A stretch of DNA of 64,000 bases from Deltaproteobacteria bacterium. GTDB lineage: Bacteria; Myxococcota_A; Polyangia; DRWM01; JAAZOP01. The notes under the pieces were generated by a model. The model was not told where the DNA came from, made no database searches, and was given only the letters and a program-made list of their open reading frames with translations. The translations under genes were made by a program, and so were the position numbers. The DNA is taken from contig JACRCZ010000103.1 of assembly GCA_016218765.1 (NCBI GenBank), positions 1-64,000 of the forward strand, written 5' to 3'. Shown piece after piece: positions 18,887 through 28,058 of this stretch (position 1 is its first letter; every line of letters begins with the position of its first letter).

Positions 18887-19270
18887 ATGGGGGACGTCTG
18901 GCTGTCGCGGCCGGAGCTCGCCGCGTCGAGCGAGGCCGGGGTGGAGGCCGCCGTCGACATCCCGGCCGACGCGCCCTGGTTTTCGGGCCACTTCCCCGGC
19001 CGCCCCGTCCTACCCGGCGTCGTGTGGTTGTACGCCGCCGCCGAGGTGGTCCGCGAGAACGCGCGCCGCGGCGGGCGGCCGGTCGAGATTGCCGGCTTCC
19101 GCAACGTCCGCTTCCGGGCCCGGGTCGTGGGGGCCGCGCGGGCCGTGATCGTCGTCGGGCCGGCCGTGGGTGCCCGGGCCGGCGAGCTGCGCTTCGAGGT
19201 CCGGATCGACGGCGAGCCGGTGTGCCGCGGACTGATCGCGGTTCGGTACCCGGCGGGGGAGGGGGCATGA
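18887..19270 (+). CDS. FabZ/ApeI-type 3-hydroxyacyl-ACP dehydratase
   Basis: 127 residues with the FabZ signature SGHFPGRPVLPGV; the His of HFPG is the catalytic base. It is shorter than housekeeping FabZ and resembles the ApeI-like hotdog dehydratases. It follows ACP 1 by 6 bp and overlaps the ligase start by ATGA. Together with the 15460-15918 protein it gives the locus two different hotdog dehydratases, as usual for aryl-polyene synthesis. Confidence 0.88.
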   Translation: MGDVWLSRPELAASSEAGVEAAVDIPADAPWFSGHFPGRPVLPGVVWLYAAAEVVRENARRGGRPVEIAGFRNVRFRARVVGAARAVIVVGPAVGARAGELRFEVRIDGEPVCRGLIAVRYPAGEGA

Positions 19271-20634
19271 CGCGACCGGGAGGGGGCAGCGCCGGGTCGC
19301 GGGTCTTCGAGGCGCTGCTGCTCGCGCGGCCCGCGGCCCGTTTCCTGCTGGGCGGGTCGTCGCGCGGCGACGTGGTTGCCCGGGCGCTCCGCCTTCGCGA
19401 GCGCCTGCTGCGCGAAGGCGCGGTCGACGAACCCGTGTGCCTGGCTTCGGAGGACCGATTGACCGTCGCCGCGGCGCTGCTGGCGTCGCTGGCGGGCGGT
19501 CCGCCGGTGGTGATTCCCCACGACGGGACACGGGAGGCTTTGCGGGCGGCGTGCGAAGCCGTCCCGTTCGGGCGGGCCGTCGGTGACGACCCGTCGGTCC
19601 TGCCGGCGGGCGTGCGTCTCGTCCCCCTGCCGGCACGCGGCGCGAGAGGGCCGTTCCGCCTGCTCCGCGCGCTCGACGAGCCGTTCCTGCACCTCCACAC
19701 CGGAGGGTCGACCGGTCATCCCCGTAGCTGGACCAAGACTCCGCGGAATCTGCTGGCCGAGGCCCGCTTCCATGCCGGGCGTTACGGCCTGGGCGCCCCG
19801 GACGGCATCGTGGCCACGGTCTCGCCGCGCCACATCTACGGCCTGCTGTTCTCGATCGTCGTGCCGCTCGTCTCGGGTGCCGCGGTGCTGCGGGAGAGCC
19901 CGTTCTTTCCGGCGGCCATCGGCAGGGCGCTGGCGCACCGTCGTGCGACCGTGCTGGTGACCGTTCCGGCGCACGTCCACGCGCTGGCGCGGACGGCGTG
20001 GCACGCCCGGCTGCGGCTCGCTCTCTCATCGACGGGACCGCTGGAGGAGGCCGACGCCGCCCGGTTCGCGGCTCGCGCCGAGATCGCGGTCGAGGAACTC
20101 TACGGTTCGACCGAAACCGGGGGCGTCGCCGTGCGGTGTCGGGCGGGAGGGCGCGATGCCTGGCAGGCGTTGGCCGGCGTGCGCTGGACCATCGTGCACG
20201 GCCGGCTGCGCGTGGCCTCGCCGTACCTCTCGCCGGAGCTGCCGCGGGACGGGCGAGGGTTTTTCGCGACCGCGGACCGGGCCGCGCGCGCCGGGACCCG
20301 GTTCGCGCTGCTCGGGCGGGCCGACGGCATCGCGAAGGTGGGCGGGCGTCGGGTGGACGTCGGCGAAATCGAGGAGCGCATCCGCTCGTTGCCCGGGGTG
20401 CGCGACGCGTGGGTGTGGTCGCGCGCCGGACGCGGCGCCCGGGGCGACGAGATCGTGGCGCTGGTGACGGGGACGGCGGAGCCGCGGGCGATCCGGAGCA
20501 TGCTTCGCGGAAGCCTGCCGCCGGCGGCGTGGCCGCGGCGCGTGCGCCGCGTCGCGCGGCTGCCGCGCACGGCGGCCGGCAAGCGGGACCGGATGGCGGC
20601 CGAGATGCTGCTGGACCGAGGAGGGACGCGATGA
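19267..20634 (+). CDS. AMP-dependent acyl ligase (acyl-ACP synthetase type)
   Basis: 455 residues, a compact member of the ANL superfamily like the ApeH-type ligases. The phosphate loop LHTGGSTGHPRSWTKT lies near residue 140, the adenylate motif LYGSTETGGVAVR near 278, and the hinge and catalytic Lys in GRRVDVGEIEERI and TAAGKRDRM. It should activate the starter acid with ATP and load it on the acyl carrier protein. The length is short because the N-terminal subdomain is reduced. It is coupled by ATGA overlaps on both sides. Confidence 0.88.
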   Translation: MTRPGGGSAGSRVFEALLLARPAARFLLGGSSRGDVVARALRLRERLLREGAVDEPVCLASEDRLTVAAALLASLAGGPPVVIPHDGTREALRAACEAVPFGRAVGDDPSVLPAGVRLVPLPARGARGPFRLLRALDEPFLHLHTGGSTGHPRSWTKTPRNLLAEARFHAGRYGLGAPDGIVATVSPRHIYGLLFSIVVPLVSGAAVLRESPFFPAAIGRALAHRRATVLVTVPAHVHALARTAWHARLRLALSSTGPLEEADAARFAARAEIAVEELYGSTETGGVAVRCRAGGRDAWQALAGVRWTIVHGRLRVASPYLSPELPRDGRGFFATADRAARAGTRFALLGRADGIAKVGGRRVDVGEIEERIRSLPGVRDAWVWSRAGRGARGDEIVALVTGTAEPRAIRSMLRGSLPPAAWPRRVRRVARLPRTAAGKRDRMAAEMLLDRGGTR

Positions 20635-21596
20635 ACGAATCCGGGGCGGGTGGAGGCGAGCGACGCGACGCAGCGGGGGAGGGCGGCGGGACCGCGTTCC
20701 TCTTCCCCGGCCAGGGCTCGCAGTCGGTCGGAATGCGCGCGCGGCTCGGCCCGCGCTCGAAGGCGCAGGACGAGCTGTTCGAACGGGCGGAGGCCGTGCT
20801 CGGCTTCGCCCTCGGCCGCCTCATCGACGAGGGGCCCGAGCCGGAGCTGACCCGGACCTCGAACGCGCAGCCGGCGCTTCTGGTGATGGATCTCGCCCAT
20901 GCCGAAGGACTGCGGGCCCGGGGCCTGGAGGCCGACGTGGTGCTGGGCCACAGTCTCGGCGAGTATGCCGCCCTGGTCCACGCGGGTGCACTCGCCTTCG
21001 AGGACGCGGTACGAGTCGTGCGGGCCCGGGGGCGCGTGATGGAGGAGGCGGCGCGGCGGACTCCGGGCAGGATGGCTGCCGTGATCAAGGTGCCGCTCGA
21101 CGTGCTGCGGGGCATCGTCGAGGAGTGCAGCGGGGAGGGCGTGCTCGAGATCACCAACTTCAACGGTCCCGATCAGCTCGTCGTGTCCGGCGAGACGGCG
21201 GCGGTCGAAGCCGCGGTCGAGACGATCCGGGAGCGGCGGCTGGGACGTGCCGTGCCGCTCAACGTCTCCGCGCCGTTCCACTCGTCGCTCATGGTGCCGG
21301 CCGCGGAGGCATTCCGTGTGGAGCTGGGCGCGGTCGAGCTGCGTGCACCGCGACTGGCGTTCATCGACAACGTCACCGGGGGTTCCGAGACCGATCCGCT
21401 GCAGATCCGCCGCAAGCTGGTGCAACAGATCGTCGCTCCGGTCCGCTGGGAACCGTCGGTGCGCACGGCACTGGCGCTCGGCGTCGCGCGCTTCCTGGAG
21501 AGCGGTCCCGGCTCCGTGCTTGCGGCCCTGGCCAGGCGCATCGCGCCGCCGGGGACGGCGGTCGCGACGTCCGAGTCGATTCTGGCGACGGCGTAG
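20631..21596 (+). CDS. fabD: FabD-like malonyl-CoA:ACP transacylase
   Basis: 321 residues. Hallmarks: FLFPGQGSQSVGM near residue 23, the catalytic Ser in GHSLGEYAAL near 105 and the His in SAPFHSSLM near 218. It transfers malonyl from CoA to ACP, providing extender units. The N-terminus has about 20 extra residues; the ATG at 20631 has GAGGAGGG upstream and overlaps the ligase stop. Last gene of the operon. It may be a dedicated copy for this locus rather than the housekeeping enzyme; only a genome search can tell. Confidence 0.92.
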   Translation: MNESGAGGGERRDAAGEGGGTAFLFPGQGSQSVGMRARLGPRSKAQDELFERAEAVLGFALGRLIDEGPEPELTRTSNAQPALLVMDLAHAEGLRARGLEADVVLGHSLGEYAALVHAGALAFEDAVRVVRARGRVMEEAARRTPGRMAAVIKVPLDVLRGIVEECSGEGVLEITNFNGPDQLVVSGETAAVEAAVETIRERRLGRAVPLNVSAPFHSSLMVPAAEAFRVELGAVELRAPRLAFIDNVTGGSETDPLQIRRKLVQQIVAPVRWEPSVRTALALGVARFLESGPGSVLAALARRIAPPGTAVATSESILATA

Positions 21597-21774
21597 GGGG
21601 GCGGATCGTTTCGCCGTGCGGCCGCCATCCCGGCCTTCGGGCCGCTGGCGGTGCGTCGAGATGCGGCGTCGAGAAGCGCCGCGGCGAGCTTCCGGACGGG
21701 CGGATCGTGCGTTGCCAAGGATCGGAGCGGCATGCCCGCGCCGACGATCCCAGGACTCCGGAGCGTGATGCCCG

Positions 21775-22368
21775 TCATCGGGAGTCGCGTCCGGTCCCGG
21801 TGACACCCTCCCGGAAGTTGGGCGAGTGGGCGAGGACGATGACGGCCAGGGCGGTCGCGGTGCCCAGGACGGACGAGTAGCCCCAGCCGCAACGCAGGAC
21901 CGCGCCGCCGGCCAGGGCGGCGATCATGGCGAGCGATCCGACGTAGTGGACACGGCCGAGCATCGACACGATCACCCAGGCCCCGCAGGCAAAGAGCGCG
22001 GCGAGCGGATGGAGGACGGCCGTGAACCCGAGGAGGCTCGCGACGCCCTTGCCGCCGCGGAAGCCGTGCCAGAGGGGAAAGCGGTTGCCGAGGACGAGGG
22101 CGAGGGCGGCGAGGGGGGCGAGCTCGAGCGGAAGGAGGCGCAGGGCCGCCCAGGCGACGAGGGCCGCGCGGCCCACGTCCAGGACGAGCACGACGGCGGC
22201 CCAGAGCGGGCCGGCGAGGCGATAGACGTTGCTGGTCCCCGGATTCCGGGAAGCCCGCGTCCGCGGGTCGCCGTGACCGAGCGCGCGCAGGACGACAATC
22301 GCCCAATTGAGCGACGCGACGAGGTACGCACCGATGCAGACGGCGGCGAGGGCGCCCATGCCGGGCAC
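21775..22368 (-). CDS. plsY: PlsY glycerol-3-phosphate acyltransferase
   Basis: 197 residues, an integral membrane protein with the PlsY motifs: SLNWAIVVLRALGHGDPR, NPGTSNVYR near residue 42 and the active-site loop HGFRGGKGVAS near 100. PlsY transfers acyl from acyl-phosphate to glycerol-3-phosphate, the first step of phospholipid synthesis. It lies downstream of the dehydratase-PPTase gene on the same strand, but a 114-bp gap with tandem repeats separates them. An acyl-phosphate-using enzyme beside these genes is suggestive but could be chance. Confidence 0.9.
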   Translation of the reverse strand: MPGMGALAAVCIGAYLVASLNWAIVVLRALGHGDPRTRASRNPGTSNVYRLAGPLWAAVVLVLDVGRAALVAWAALRLLPLELAPLAALALVLGNRFPLWHGFRGGKGVASLLGFTAVLHPLAALFACGAWVIVSMLGRVHYVGSLAMIAALAGGAVLRCGWGYSSVLGTATALAVIVLAHSPNFREGVTGTGRDSR

Positions 22369-22402
22369 GAGCGTAGCGCAGAATGCGGGGCGGCCGACAG
22401 GA

Positions 22403-22460
22403 GTCGGTCGGCGGTGTCGGTCGGCGGTCGGCGGTCGGCGGTCGGGGGTCGGCGGTCGGC
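22403..22460. repeat. GGTCGGC tandem repeat
   Basis: Seven-base units GGTCGGC, imperfect, between two minus-strand genes. It is followed by GGCTCAGGGCAGG, a fragment resembling part of the dispersed element at 53321-53395. Confidence 0.75.
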
Positions 22461-22482
22461 AGGCTCAGGGCAGGCCGGTCGG

Positions 22483-23997
22483 CTACTCGGGCATGGAGAG
22501 CAGGGTGAAGAGGTGGTCGTCGACGCGTGCGTGGTGGGCGGTCGAGGGGCGGCCGTCGAGGAGGACGTCGCTGGACCGGGCGCCGACCCGCGTCACCGCG
22601 ACGCCGCGCCACGCGGCGGCCAGGGGCACGTCCATCGCCTTGGCCGCGGCCTCCTTGGTCGTCCAGACGAGCAGCGCCGCCTCCTGCGGATCGAGGCCGC
22701 AATCGCCGATCCGGCGTCGCTCCTCCTCCGACGCGAACATGCGGGCGCCGCGTAGCGCGCGGCCGGTGAGCGGCTCGCAATCGACGCCCAACGGCCGGTC
22801 GCCCGCCACGGCGACGGCGAAGCGTTCGTCGTGCGCCGCGGCGAACGAGTGCAGTCCGTCCGGCAGGCCGGCCAGCTCGACCGTCGGGTGGGTGCCGTCG
22901 GGCCACACGGTTTCGATCGTCTCGGCCGGCGCCGCGGCCGCCTTCGGATACAGCTCGCGGGCCAGGAGCTTGAGCGCCGCGCGTGCGGCGACGAAGCTCC
23001 GCCCGCGATCCGGACCGAGGTCGGACAAGCGGGTCCGTTCCCGTGGAGTCAGGAGGCGGCCGGCGAAGGGGGGCAAGGCGTCCAGCTCCAGCAGCACCAG
23101 CCCCGCGCACGCCTGGCGCAACGGGGCCAGCGAATCCACGTCGGGCTCGGCGGCCCGGACCCACGGGGGAACCGAGATCTCGCCGTGGAAGAGGTCCGAT
23201 AGACGCAGGGCGCGGACGACCTCGTGCGGCGTGCCGTCCTCGGCCCGGAGCCACAGGTCGAACAGGGCGCCGTCGGCGTCCGTCGCCAGCGGGATGATGC
23301 GGCAAAGCGTCTCCCGGCCGGGCGGGATCGGCTCGAGGACGTGGCGGGCGCCGTACGCCGAGGGGAACAGGACCCTGCCCTGGTAGCGTTGGGCCCAGGC
23401 GCAGGCGACGTGCATCGCGGCGTCGAGGGGGTAGGGGGAGCCGAGCGGGAGGGTGTCGGCCGCGTCGTCGGCAGGGGCGCCCAGGCGGGCGACGGCTCCT
23501 GCGCGGCCGAGCAGGATCGGGGCGCGGGCGTTGCGGAACGCGGGGCCGAACGGCACCAGCTCCGCGTAGAGGCGCTGCGGGTCGAGCGCGAACAGCGGTC
23601 CGGGAAGGAGCGCGTCCTCGAGGCGAGGCGGCGTCGGTTCGGCGGCGGCGCCGAAGACCACCCGCACGTGATCGCAGGCGCGGACGACGCCGGAGGATCC
23701 GGCGGCGCGGCGCGTGGAGAGGGTCGCGGTCACGCTCCGATCGGCGCCGGGGTCGAGCTCCAGGAGGGCATCGATCGGGGCGTCGTCCGGGGGCAGGTCG
23801 AGAAAGCGCGTGAAGCGGGCATCGGTCGAGCGTCGCACGGGGGCGACGGGGTCGCGCTGCAGCGCGGCGCGCGCGAGGGTCTGCAGCGCCTCCACGGCCG
23901 GCAGCACGGCACGGCCGCGCACCACGTGGTCGCGCCAGGCGGGCCGCGGCGGCAGCGCGATCGGCAACGTCTCGGGCCGTCGCCGCGGGTGGCTCAT
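22483..23997 (-). CDS. fusion: polyketide-type dehydratase + phosphopantetheinyl transferase
   Basis: 504 residues. The C-terminal part (about 290-504) is a Sfp-type 4'-phosphopantetheinyl transferase: GVDCEPLTGR at about 403 (Mg-binding Asp/Glu) and VWTTKEAAAKAM at about 441. It would convert the apo-ACPs of this locus to the holo form. The N-terminal 285 residues resemble a double-hotdog PKS dehydratase domain (GRAVLPAVEALQTL, PFGPAFRN, SPYPLDAAMHVACAW), a match made on pattern only. Its start overlaps the thioesterase stop (ATGA). The domain pairing is unusual in type II systems. Confidence 0.82.
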   Translation of the reverse strand: MSHPRRRPETLPIALPPRPAWRDHVVRGRAVLPAVEALQTLARAALQRDPVAPVRRSTDARFTRFLDLPPDDAPIDALLELDPGADRSVTATLSTRRAAGSSGVVRACDHVRVVFGAAAEPTPPRLEDALLPGPLFALDPQRLYAELVPFGPAFRNARAPILLGRAGAVARLGAPADDAADTLPLGSPYPLDAAMHVACAWAQRYQGRVLFPSAYGARHVLEPIPPGRETLCRIIPLATDADGALFDLWLRAEDGTPHEVVRALRLSDLFHGEISVPPWVRAAEPDVDSLAPLRQACAGLVLLELDALPPFAGRLLTPRERTRLSDLGPDRGRSFVAARAALKLLARELYPKAAAAPAETIETVWPDGTHPTVELAGLPDGLHSFAAAHDERFAVAVAGDRPLGVDCEPLTGRALRGARMFASEEERRRIGDCGLDPQEAALLVWTTKEAAAKAMDVPLAAAWRGVAVTRVGARSSDVLLDGRPSTAHHARVDDHLFTLLSMPE

Positions 23998-24473
23998 CGC
24001 GGGCAGCTTTCCCAGCAGCGGGCGGTGATGGGATCGACCGCCGTGGGGACGCCTTTCGGGCCGAGCGCGCAATGGCGTGTGAAGCCCCGGACGACGAGCT
24101 CGCCGGACTCCGCGCGCGTGATCACGTAGTCGAACGTGACGCGCACGCGCTCGAGGAGCCCCGGCCGCGAGTGGATCCACATGGGGCTGTCGTAGTGCAG
24201 GGGGCGGTGGAAGGTCAGGCCCAGCTCGACGACCGGGTACACCGTGCCGGCGTCCTCGACCTCCTTGTACGGGTAGCCGACGTCGCGCATCAACGACGTG
24301 CGACCGAGCTCGAAGTAGCGCAGGAAGTTGGCGTGGTAGACGACGCCGGAGCGGTCGGTGTCGGCGTAGAGGGCGCGGTGGAAGACGCGGTGCCACGTGG
24401 TTCCGCTGGCCTCGTCGCGGACGAAACGCTCGTCGTCCTGGCGCGGCACGGGCCGGAATTCCCTCGGGCGCAT
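23994..24473 (-). CDS. 4HBT-type acyl thioesterase
   Basis: 159 residues from ATG 24473, fixed by GAGGAG just upstream. It has the YbgC/FadM-like signature YADTDRSGVVYHANFLRYFELGR with the catalytic Asp. It should release the finished acyl chain from ACP or CoA, as the ApeK-type thioesterases are proposed to do. It lies between a ketosynthase (1 bp away) and the dehydratase-PPTase gene (ATGA overlap). Confidence 0.88.
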   Translation of the reverse strand: MRPREFRPVPRQDDERFVRDEASGTTWHRVFHRALYADTDRSGVVYHANFLRYFELGRTSLMRDVGYPYKEVEDAGTVYPVVELGLTFHRPLHYDSPMWIHSRPGLLERVRVTFDYVITRAESGELVVRGFTRHCALGPKGVPTAVDPITARCWESCPR

Positions 24474-24474
24474 C

Positions 24475-25740
24475 TCATTCTCCTCGGAAGACCACGCAGC
24501 AGTTGGTGCCGCCGAAGCCGAAGGCGTTGGAGAGGGCCAGCTCGTGGTGCTGAGGCCGCGCGGCGTTGGGGACGACATCGAGGCCGTCGAGCGCGGGATC
24601 GGGCACGTGGTTGATGGTCGGCAGGAGGATGCCGCGCCGCATGCCCTCGATGGTGAGCGCGGCCTCGATGGCGGCGGCCGCCGCCAGCGTGTGGCCGATC
24701 TGGGACTTGCTGGAGCTGACGGGGAGCCGCGCGAGGCGCGCCCCGAAGACCTCGCGCAGGCAATCGACTTCCACCGCGTCCCCTTGCGGGGTGGACGTGG
24801 CGTGGGCGTTCACGTACTGGACGTCGTCCGGAGCCAGCCCCGCGTCGGCGAGCGCCTCGCGCATCGCGCGCACGATGGCCGGCGGGTGGGGTCGGGTGAA
24901 GTGGTGCGCGTCGGACGTCCAGCCGATGCCGAGGACCTCGGCGCGGGGCCGCAGCCCGTGCGCCGCGACGGCGTCGTCCGCGGCCAGCACGAGGACCCCG
25001 GCGCCTTCGGCGAGGACGAAGCCCTTGCGGTCGCTGCTGAACGGGCGCGACGCGCGGGCGGGGTTGTCCCAGGCGCGGTCGCCGGGGCGCACCTTGATCG
25101 TGGCGTTCATGTTGGCGAAGCCGTGCACCAGCTCGGGCAGGATGGGCATGTCCACGCCGCCGGCGAGGACGAAGTCGCAGTCGCCGTCACGGATCAGGCG
25201 CGCGCCGAGGCCGATGGCGTGGTTGCCCGAGGCGCAGGCGCCCTGGGGCGAGAACACGGGTCCGGTGAATCCGAGCAGCATGCCGGCCTTGCCCGCGGGG
25301 ACGTTGCCGCAGAGGTTGGGCAGCAGGAAGGGGCTCACGCGGTTCGGGCCGTGGGCGGAAAGCGCCTGGACGGCCACGCGGTAGGCGTCGTGGCCGTTGA
25401 GGGCGGAGCCGACCAGGCACGCGGTGCGGGGCGCCGTTTCGGCGGTCAGCTCCAGCCCGGCGTCGCGCAGCGCATCGCGGCAGACGGCCATCGTCAGGAG
25501 CACGAAGCCCGCGTTCCACTGGTGGACGTCCTTCTCGGAGGCGAAGTCGAGGGCGTGGGGGTTCCAGCCGGGGATCTCGCCGACGACGTCGCTGGCGCAG
25601 TCGACCGTGCAGCGGGTGATCTTGCGGAAGCCCGCCTCCCCGGCCGCGGCGCGGGCGAAGGACGCCTCGAGCGTCGGCGCCAGCGGGGTTGCCGCGGCGC
25701 AGCCGACAACGTGAACGCGGCGGTTGCTGGGGGCTCTCAT
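24475..25740 (-). CDS. beta-ketoacyl-ACP synthase (KS)
   Basis: 421 residues of the FabB/FabF type. The triad is complete: Cys in QGACASGNHAIGLG, His in VNAHATSTPQGD and His in SSKSQIGHTLAAA; the C-terminus has the usual NAFGFGGTN. It condenses malonyl-ACP with the growing chain. It shares the layout, and parts of the sequence, of the KS directly upstream (25764-27014), so the two may act as a pair or on different chain lengths. Start ATG 25740. Confidence 0.93.
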   Translation of the reverse strand: MRAPSNRRVHVVGCAAATPLAPTLEASFARAAAGEAGFRKITRCTVDCASDVVGEIPGWNPHALDFASEKDVHQWNAGFVLLTMAVCRDALRDAGLELTAETAPRTACLVGSALNGHDAYRVAVQALSAHGPNRVSPFLLPNLCGNVPAGKAGMLLGFTGPVFSPQGACASGNHAIGLGARLIRDGDCDFVLAGGVDMPILPELVHGFANMNATIKVRPGDRAWDNPARASRPFSSDRKGFVLAEGAGVLVLAADDAVAAHGLRPRAEVLGIGWTSDAHHFTRPHPPAIVRAMREALADAGLAPDDVQYVNAHATSTPQGDAVEVDCLREVFGARLARLPVSSSKSQIGHTLAAAAAIEAALTIEGMRRGILLPTINHVPDPALDGLDVVPNAARPQHHELALSNAFGFGGTNCCVVFRGE

Positions 25741-25763
25741 CGTGCGGGGCCTCGACTCCTTCC

Positions 25764-27014
25764 TCACACCAGGCGGCGCAGCACCACGCAGGTGTTGGCG
25801 CCGCCGAAGCCGAACGCGTTCTTGAGGACGTGCTCGTGGGGCAGCCGGCGGGCGCCCTCGGACACGCAGTCCAGCCGGATTTCCGGATCCGGCGAGTGGT
25901 TGATCGTGGGCGGGAGGATGCCGTCGCGCAAGCCTTCCAGCGCCAGGACGATCTCGAGGGCGCTGGAGGCGCCCATGGCATGGCCGGTGAGCGACTTGTT
26001 GGCGGTCACCGGCGGGACGCGGCCGCGGAAGACGTCGTCCAGGGCGTCGGCTTCGGTCCGGTCGCCCACCTTGGTCGATGTCGCGTGGGCGTTGACGGCG
26101 CCGATGTCCGCGGGTGCGAGTCCGGCGTGCGCGATGGCGCCGGCCATGCAGCGCGCGATCGTCTCGCGCCGCGGGGCGACGAAGTGGTCGGCGTCGCCGT
26201 TCATGCACCATCCGGCCAGCTCCCAGCGGGGCTCGAGGCCGTGGGCGCGGGCGAAGTCCGGGGTTGCGAGCACGAGGCAGGCGGCGCCTTCGGCGACGAC
26301 GAACCCGCGCCGATCGGCCGAGAACGGGCGGCTCGCCCGCGCCGGCGGCTCGTCCTCCCGTCCCGGCTTGCGCTTGTAGGCTCCGTTCATCGTGGCGAAC
26401 CCGGCGACGATCGGCTCGACCAGCGGGAAATCGACCGCGCCGCAGATCGCCAGGTCCGCCTCGCCGGCGCCGAGGAGCATGCCGCCCAGGGCGAGCGACG
26501 TGCTGCCGGTGGCGCAAGCGGTGATCGGCGTCACCACGGGCCCGGTCGCCCCGGCGAGGATCGAGACCTTGCCGGCGACCATGCTGACGCAGGCGTTGGG
26601 GTTGGCGAAGGGCGACGGCAGCTTCGCGGAGGCGGCGAGCTCGCGGTCGGCGGCGAGGATGGCGTCCAGCCCGCCGATCGCGGTGCCGAAGGTCACGGCG
26701 GCGCGTGGCGCGAGGTCGGGACCGAGGGTGACGCCGGCGCGGCGAAGCGCGCGGTGGACGACGAGGAGTGCGTGGCGGAAGACGGGCGAGGTCCAGTGGG
26801 CCATGGGTCGCGGCGCGAGGAAGGGGTAGGGCGCGTCGTCGAAGGCGGGCACCTGGCCCGCGACGCCCACCGGAAATCCAGGGTCCAGGCGGAATCGCGT
26901 CAAGGGACCGACGCCGCTCTCGCCCGTGCGGGCGCGAGCCCACTGCTCGTCCAGGTCGGTGCCCAGGGGCGAGACGGCGTCGAAGCCGAGGATCACGGGC
27001 CGGGCGTCGGGCAT
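25764..27014 (-). CDS. beta-ketoacyl-ACP synthase (KS)
   Basis: 416 residues with a complete KS triad: Cys in TACATGSTSLALG, His in VNAHATSTKVGD and His in NKSLTGHAMGAS, then NAFGFGGANTC. It lies 23 bp from the next KS gene and 37 bp after the radical SAM gene at 27052-28050, on the same strand, so probably co-transcribed. Residues around the active site look fully functional, so it is not a chain-length factor. Confidence 0.93.
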   Translation of the reverse strand: MPDARPVILGFDAVSPLGTDLDEQWARARTGESGVGPLTRFRLDPGFPVGVAGQVPAFDDAPYPFLAPRPMAHWTSPVFRHALLVVHRALRRAGVTLGPDLAPRAAVTFGTAIGGLDAILAADRELAASAKLPSPFANPNACVSMVAGKVSILAGATGPVVTPITACATGSTSLALGGMLLGAGEADLAICGAVDFPLVEPIVAGFATMNGAYKRKPGREDEPPARASRPFSADRRGFVVAEGAACLVLATPDFARAHGLEPRWELAGWCMNGDADHFVAPRRETIARCMAGAIAHAGLAPADIGAVNAHATSTKVGDRTEADALDDVFRGRVPPVTANKSLTGHAMGASSALEIVLALEGLRDGILPPTINHSPDPEIRLDCVSEGARRLPHEHVLKNAFGFGGANTCVVLRRLV

Positions 27015-27051
27015 CCCGAAGACCTTCCGCGCGGCGGCGGGGCGCGCCGCG

Positions 27052-28050
27052 TCACCAGGGGAGAAGACGGTACAGCTTCGCGAACATCTCGTACACTTCG
27101 ATCCAATTCCGCAGGTCGCGAGCGGAGCGCAGGTGCGCGTGCTTGTTGACCATGATCCAGCTCATGTGCGCCGCGCCGTCCTTGCAGGTCGAGCAGTCGC
27201 GGGTCGCGGACGTGCAGCAGCGGTGCGTGGTCCTGAGATCGCTCGCCCAGCGCACGAAGCGGATGAGGCGCTTCGGCCGCGGCTGGCGCGTGTCCATGGT
27301 TTCGGTGACCGAAGGGCACTCGTCCCAGCCGAAGGGACGCCCGAACAGGCGGCCGGTGGTGAGCACCTCGTGGTAGTAGCGGGCCGAGACGACCGTCTCC
27401 GGGTACCGCTCGAGCAGCCCGTCGAGCTCGTGGCGCAGGTCGTCGAGCCGCGAGGACTCCCAGTTGAAGCCCTCCGCGCCCTCGTCGTTGGACAGGAGCT
27501 GGTAGTGGACCTTGAGGCCGACGTCGCGGATGCGCCGCGTCATCCGCTCGACGCGTCCCACCTGGCGCGGGGTGATGGTGTACAGGTAGTAGGTCAAGGG
27601 ATCGCCGGCGTAGTGGCGCGAGGAGACGGCGAAGGTGTCGCGCCCGCGCAGCTCGCGCTCGTCGTCCTCGTCGCCCCACAGCGAGATCCCGAGCATCATG
27701 TCCGGGAAGCGGTCGCGGGGCACCTTGAGCAGGCCGTTGGTCGCGCAGTAGGTCGGGAGGCGCCGGTAGAACGCCTCGACTCGATCGAGATACAGGGTCG
27801 GCTCGCCGCCGATCAGGATCGCGAGGTTCACGCCCCGCGCGCGCTCGCGGTCGATGAACTTCTCCCAGGCGCCGAGGTCGGTTTCCTCGCGGGCCGCGCG
27901 GTGCTCGTCGGAGGAGAAGAAGAAGCAGCCCTTGCAGCGGAGGTTGCAGCGGTCGGTGACGTCGTAGATCGAGCTGCGGATGTTGAGGTGGGAGATGCGC
28001 TTGTAGCGTTCGTACCAGGCGTCGTCGAGCAGGGAGCGGACGGTGAGCAT
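27052..28050 (-). CDS. radical SAM protein in the lipid operon (rSAM-2)
   Basis: 332 residues. The cluster motif RCNLRCKGC has Cys 35, 39 and 42 within YDVTDRCNLRCKGCFFF. The SAM-binding GGEP is at 81-84. A Cys-rich region near residues 279-293 (RCCTSATRDCSTCKDG) could hold an auxiliary iron-sulfur cluster. It is a paralogue of the 28628-29746 protein; both share YDVTxRCNLRCxGC, a 'AW..LLDxERARG' helix and an 'SxWGDD/E' motif. It sits in an operon of ACP, lipoprotein and ketosynthases. No characterised family was recognised, and its reaction is unknown. Confidence 0.82.
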   Translation of the reverse strand: MLTVRSLLDDAWYERYKRISHLNIRSSIYDVTDRCNLRCKGCFFFSSDEHRAAREETDLGAWEKFIDRERARGVNLAILIGGEPTLYLDRVEAFYRRLPTYCATNGLLKVPRDRFPDMMLGISLWGDEDDERELRGRDTFAVSSRHYAGDPLTYYLYTITPRQVGRVERMTRRIRDVGLKVHYQLLSNDEGAEGFNWESSRLDDLRHELDGLLERYPETVVSARYYHEVLTTGRLFGRPFGWDECPSVTETMDTRQPRPKRLIRFVRWASDLRTTHRCCTSATRDCSTCKDGAAHMSWIMVNKHAHLRSARDLRNWIEVYEMFAKLYRLLPW

Positions 28051-28058
28051 GCCTCGTC

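Noticed and set aside
21597-21774. Possible small gene between fabD and plsY
   Set aside because: Open frames here are continuations of antisense or shifted readings; no ribosome binding site or codon bias supports a gene.
24475-26943. An 822-residue double ketosynthase
   Set aside because: The N-terminal part is a frame-shifted reading of the upstream ketosynthase; the true proteins are 25764-27014 and 24475-25740.
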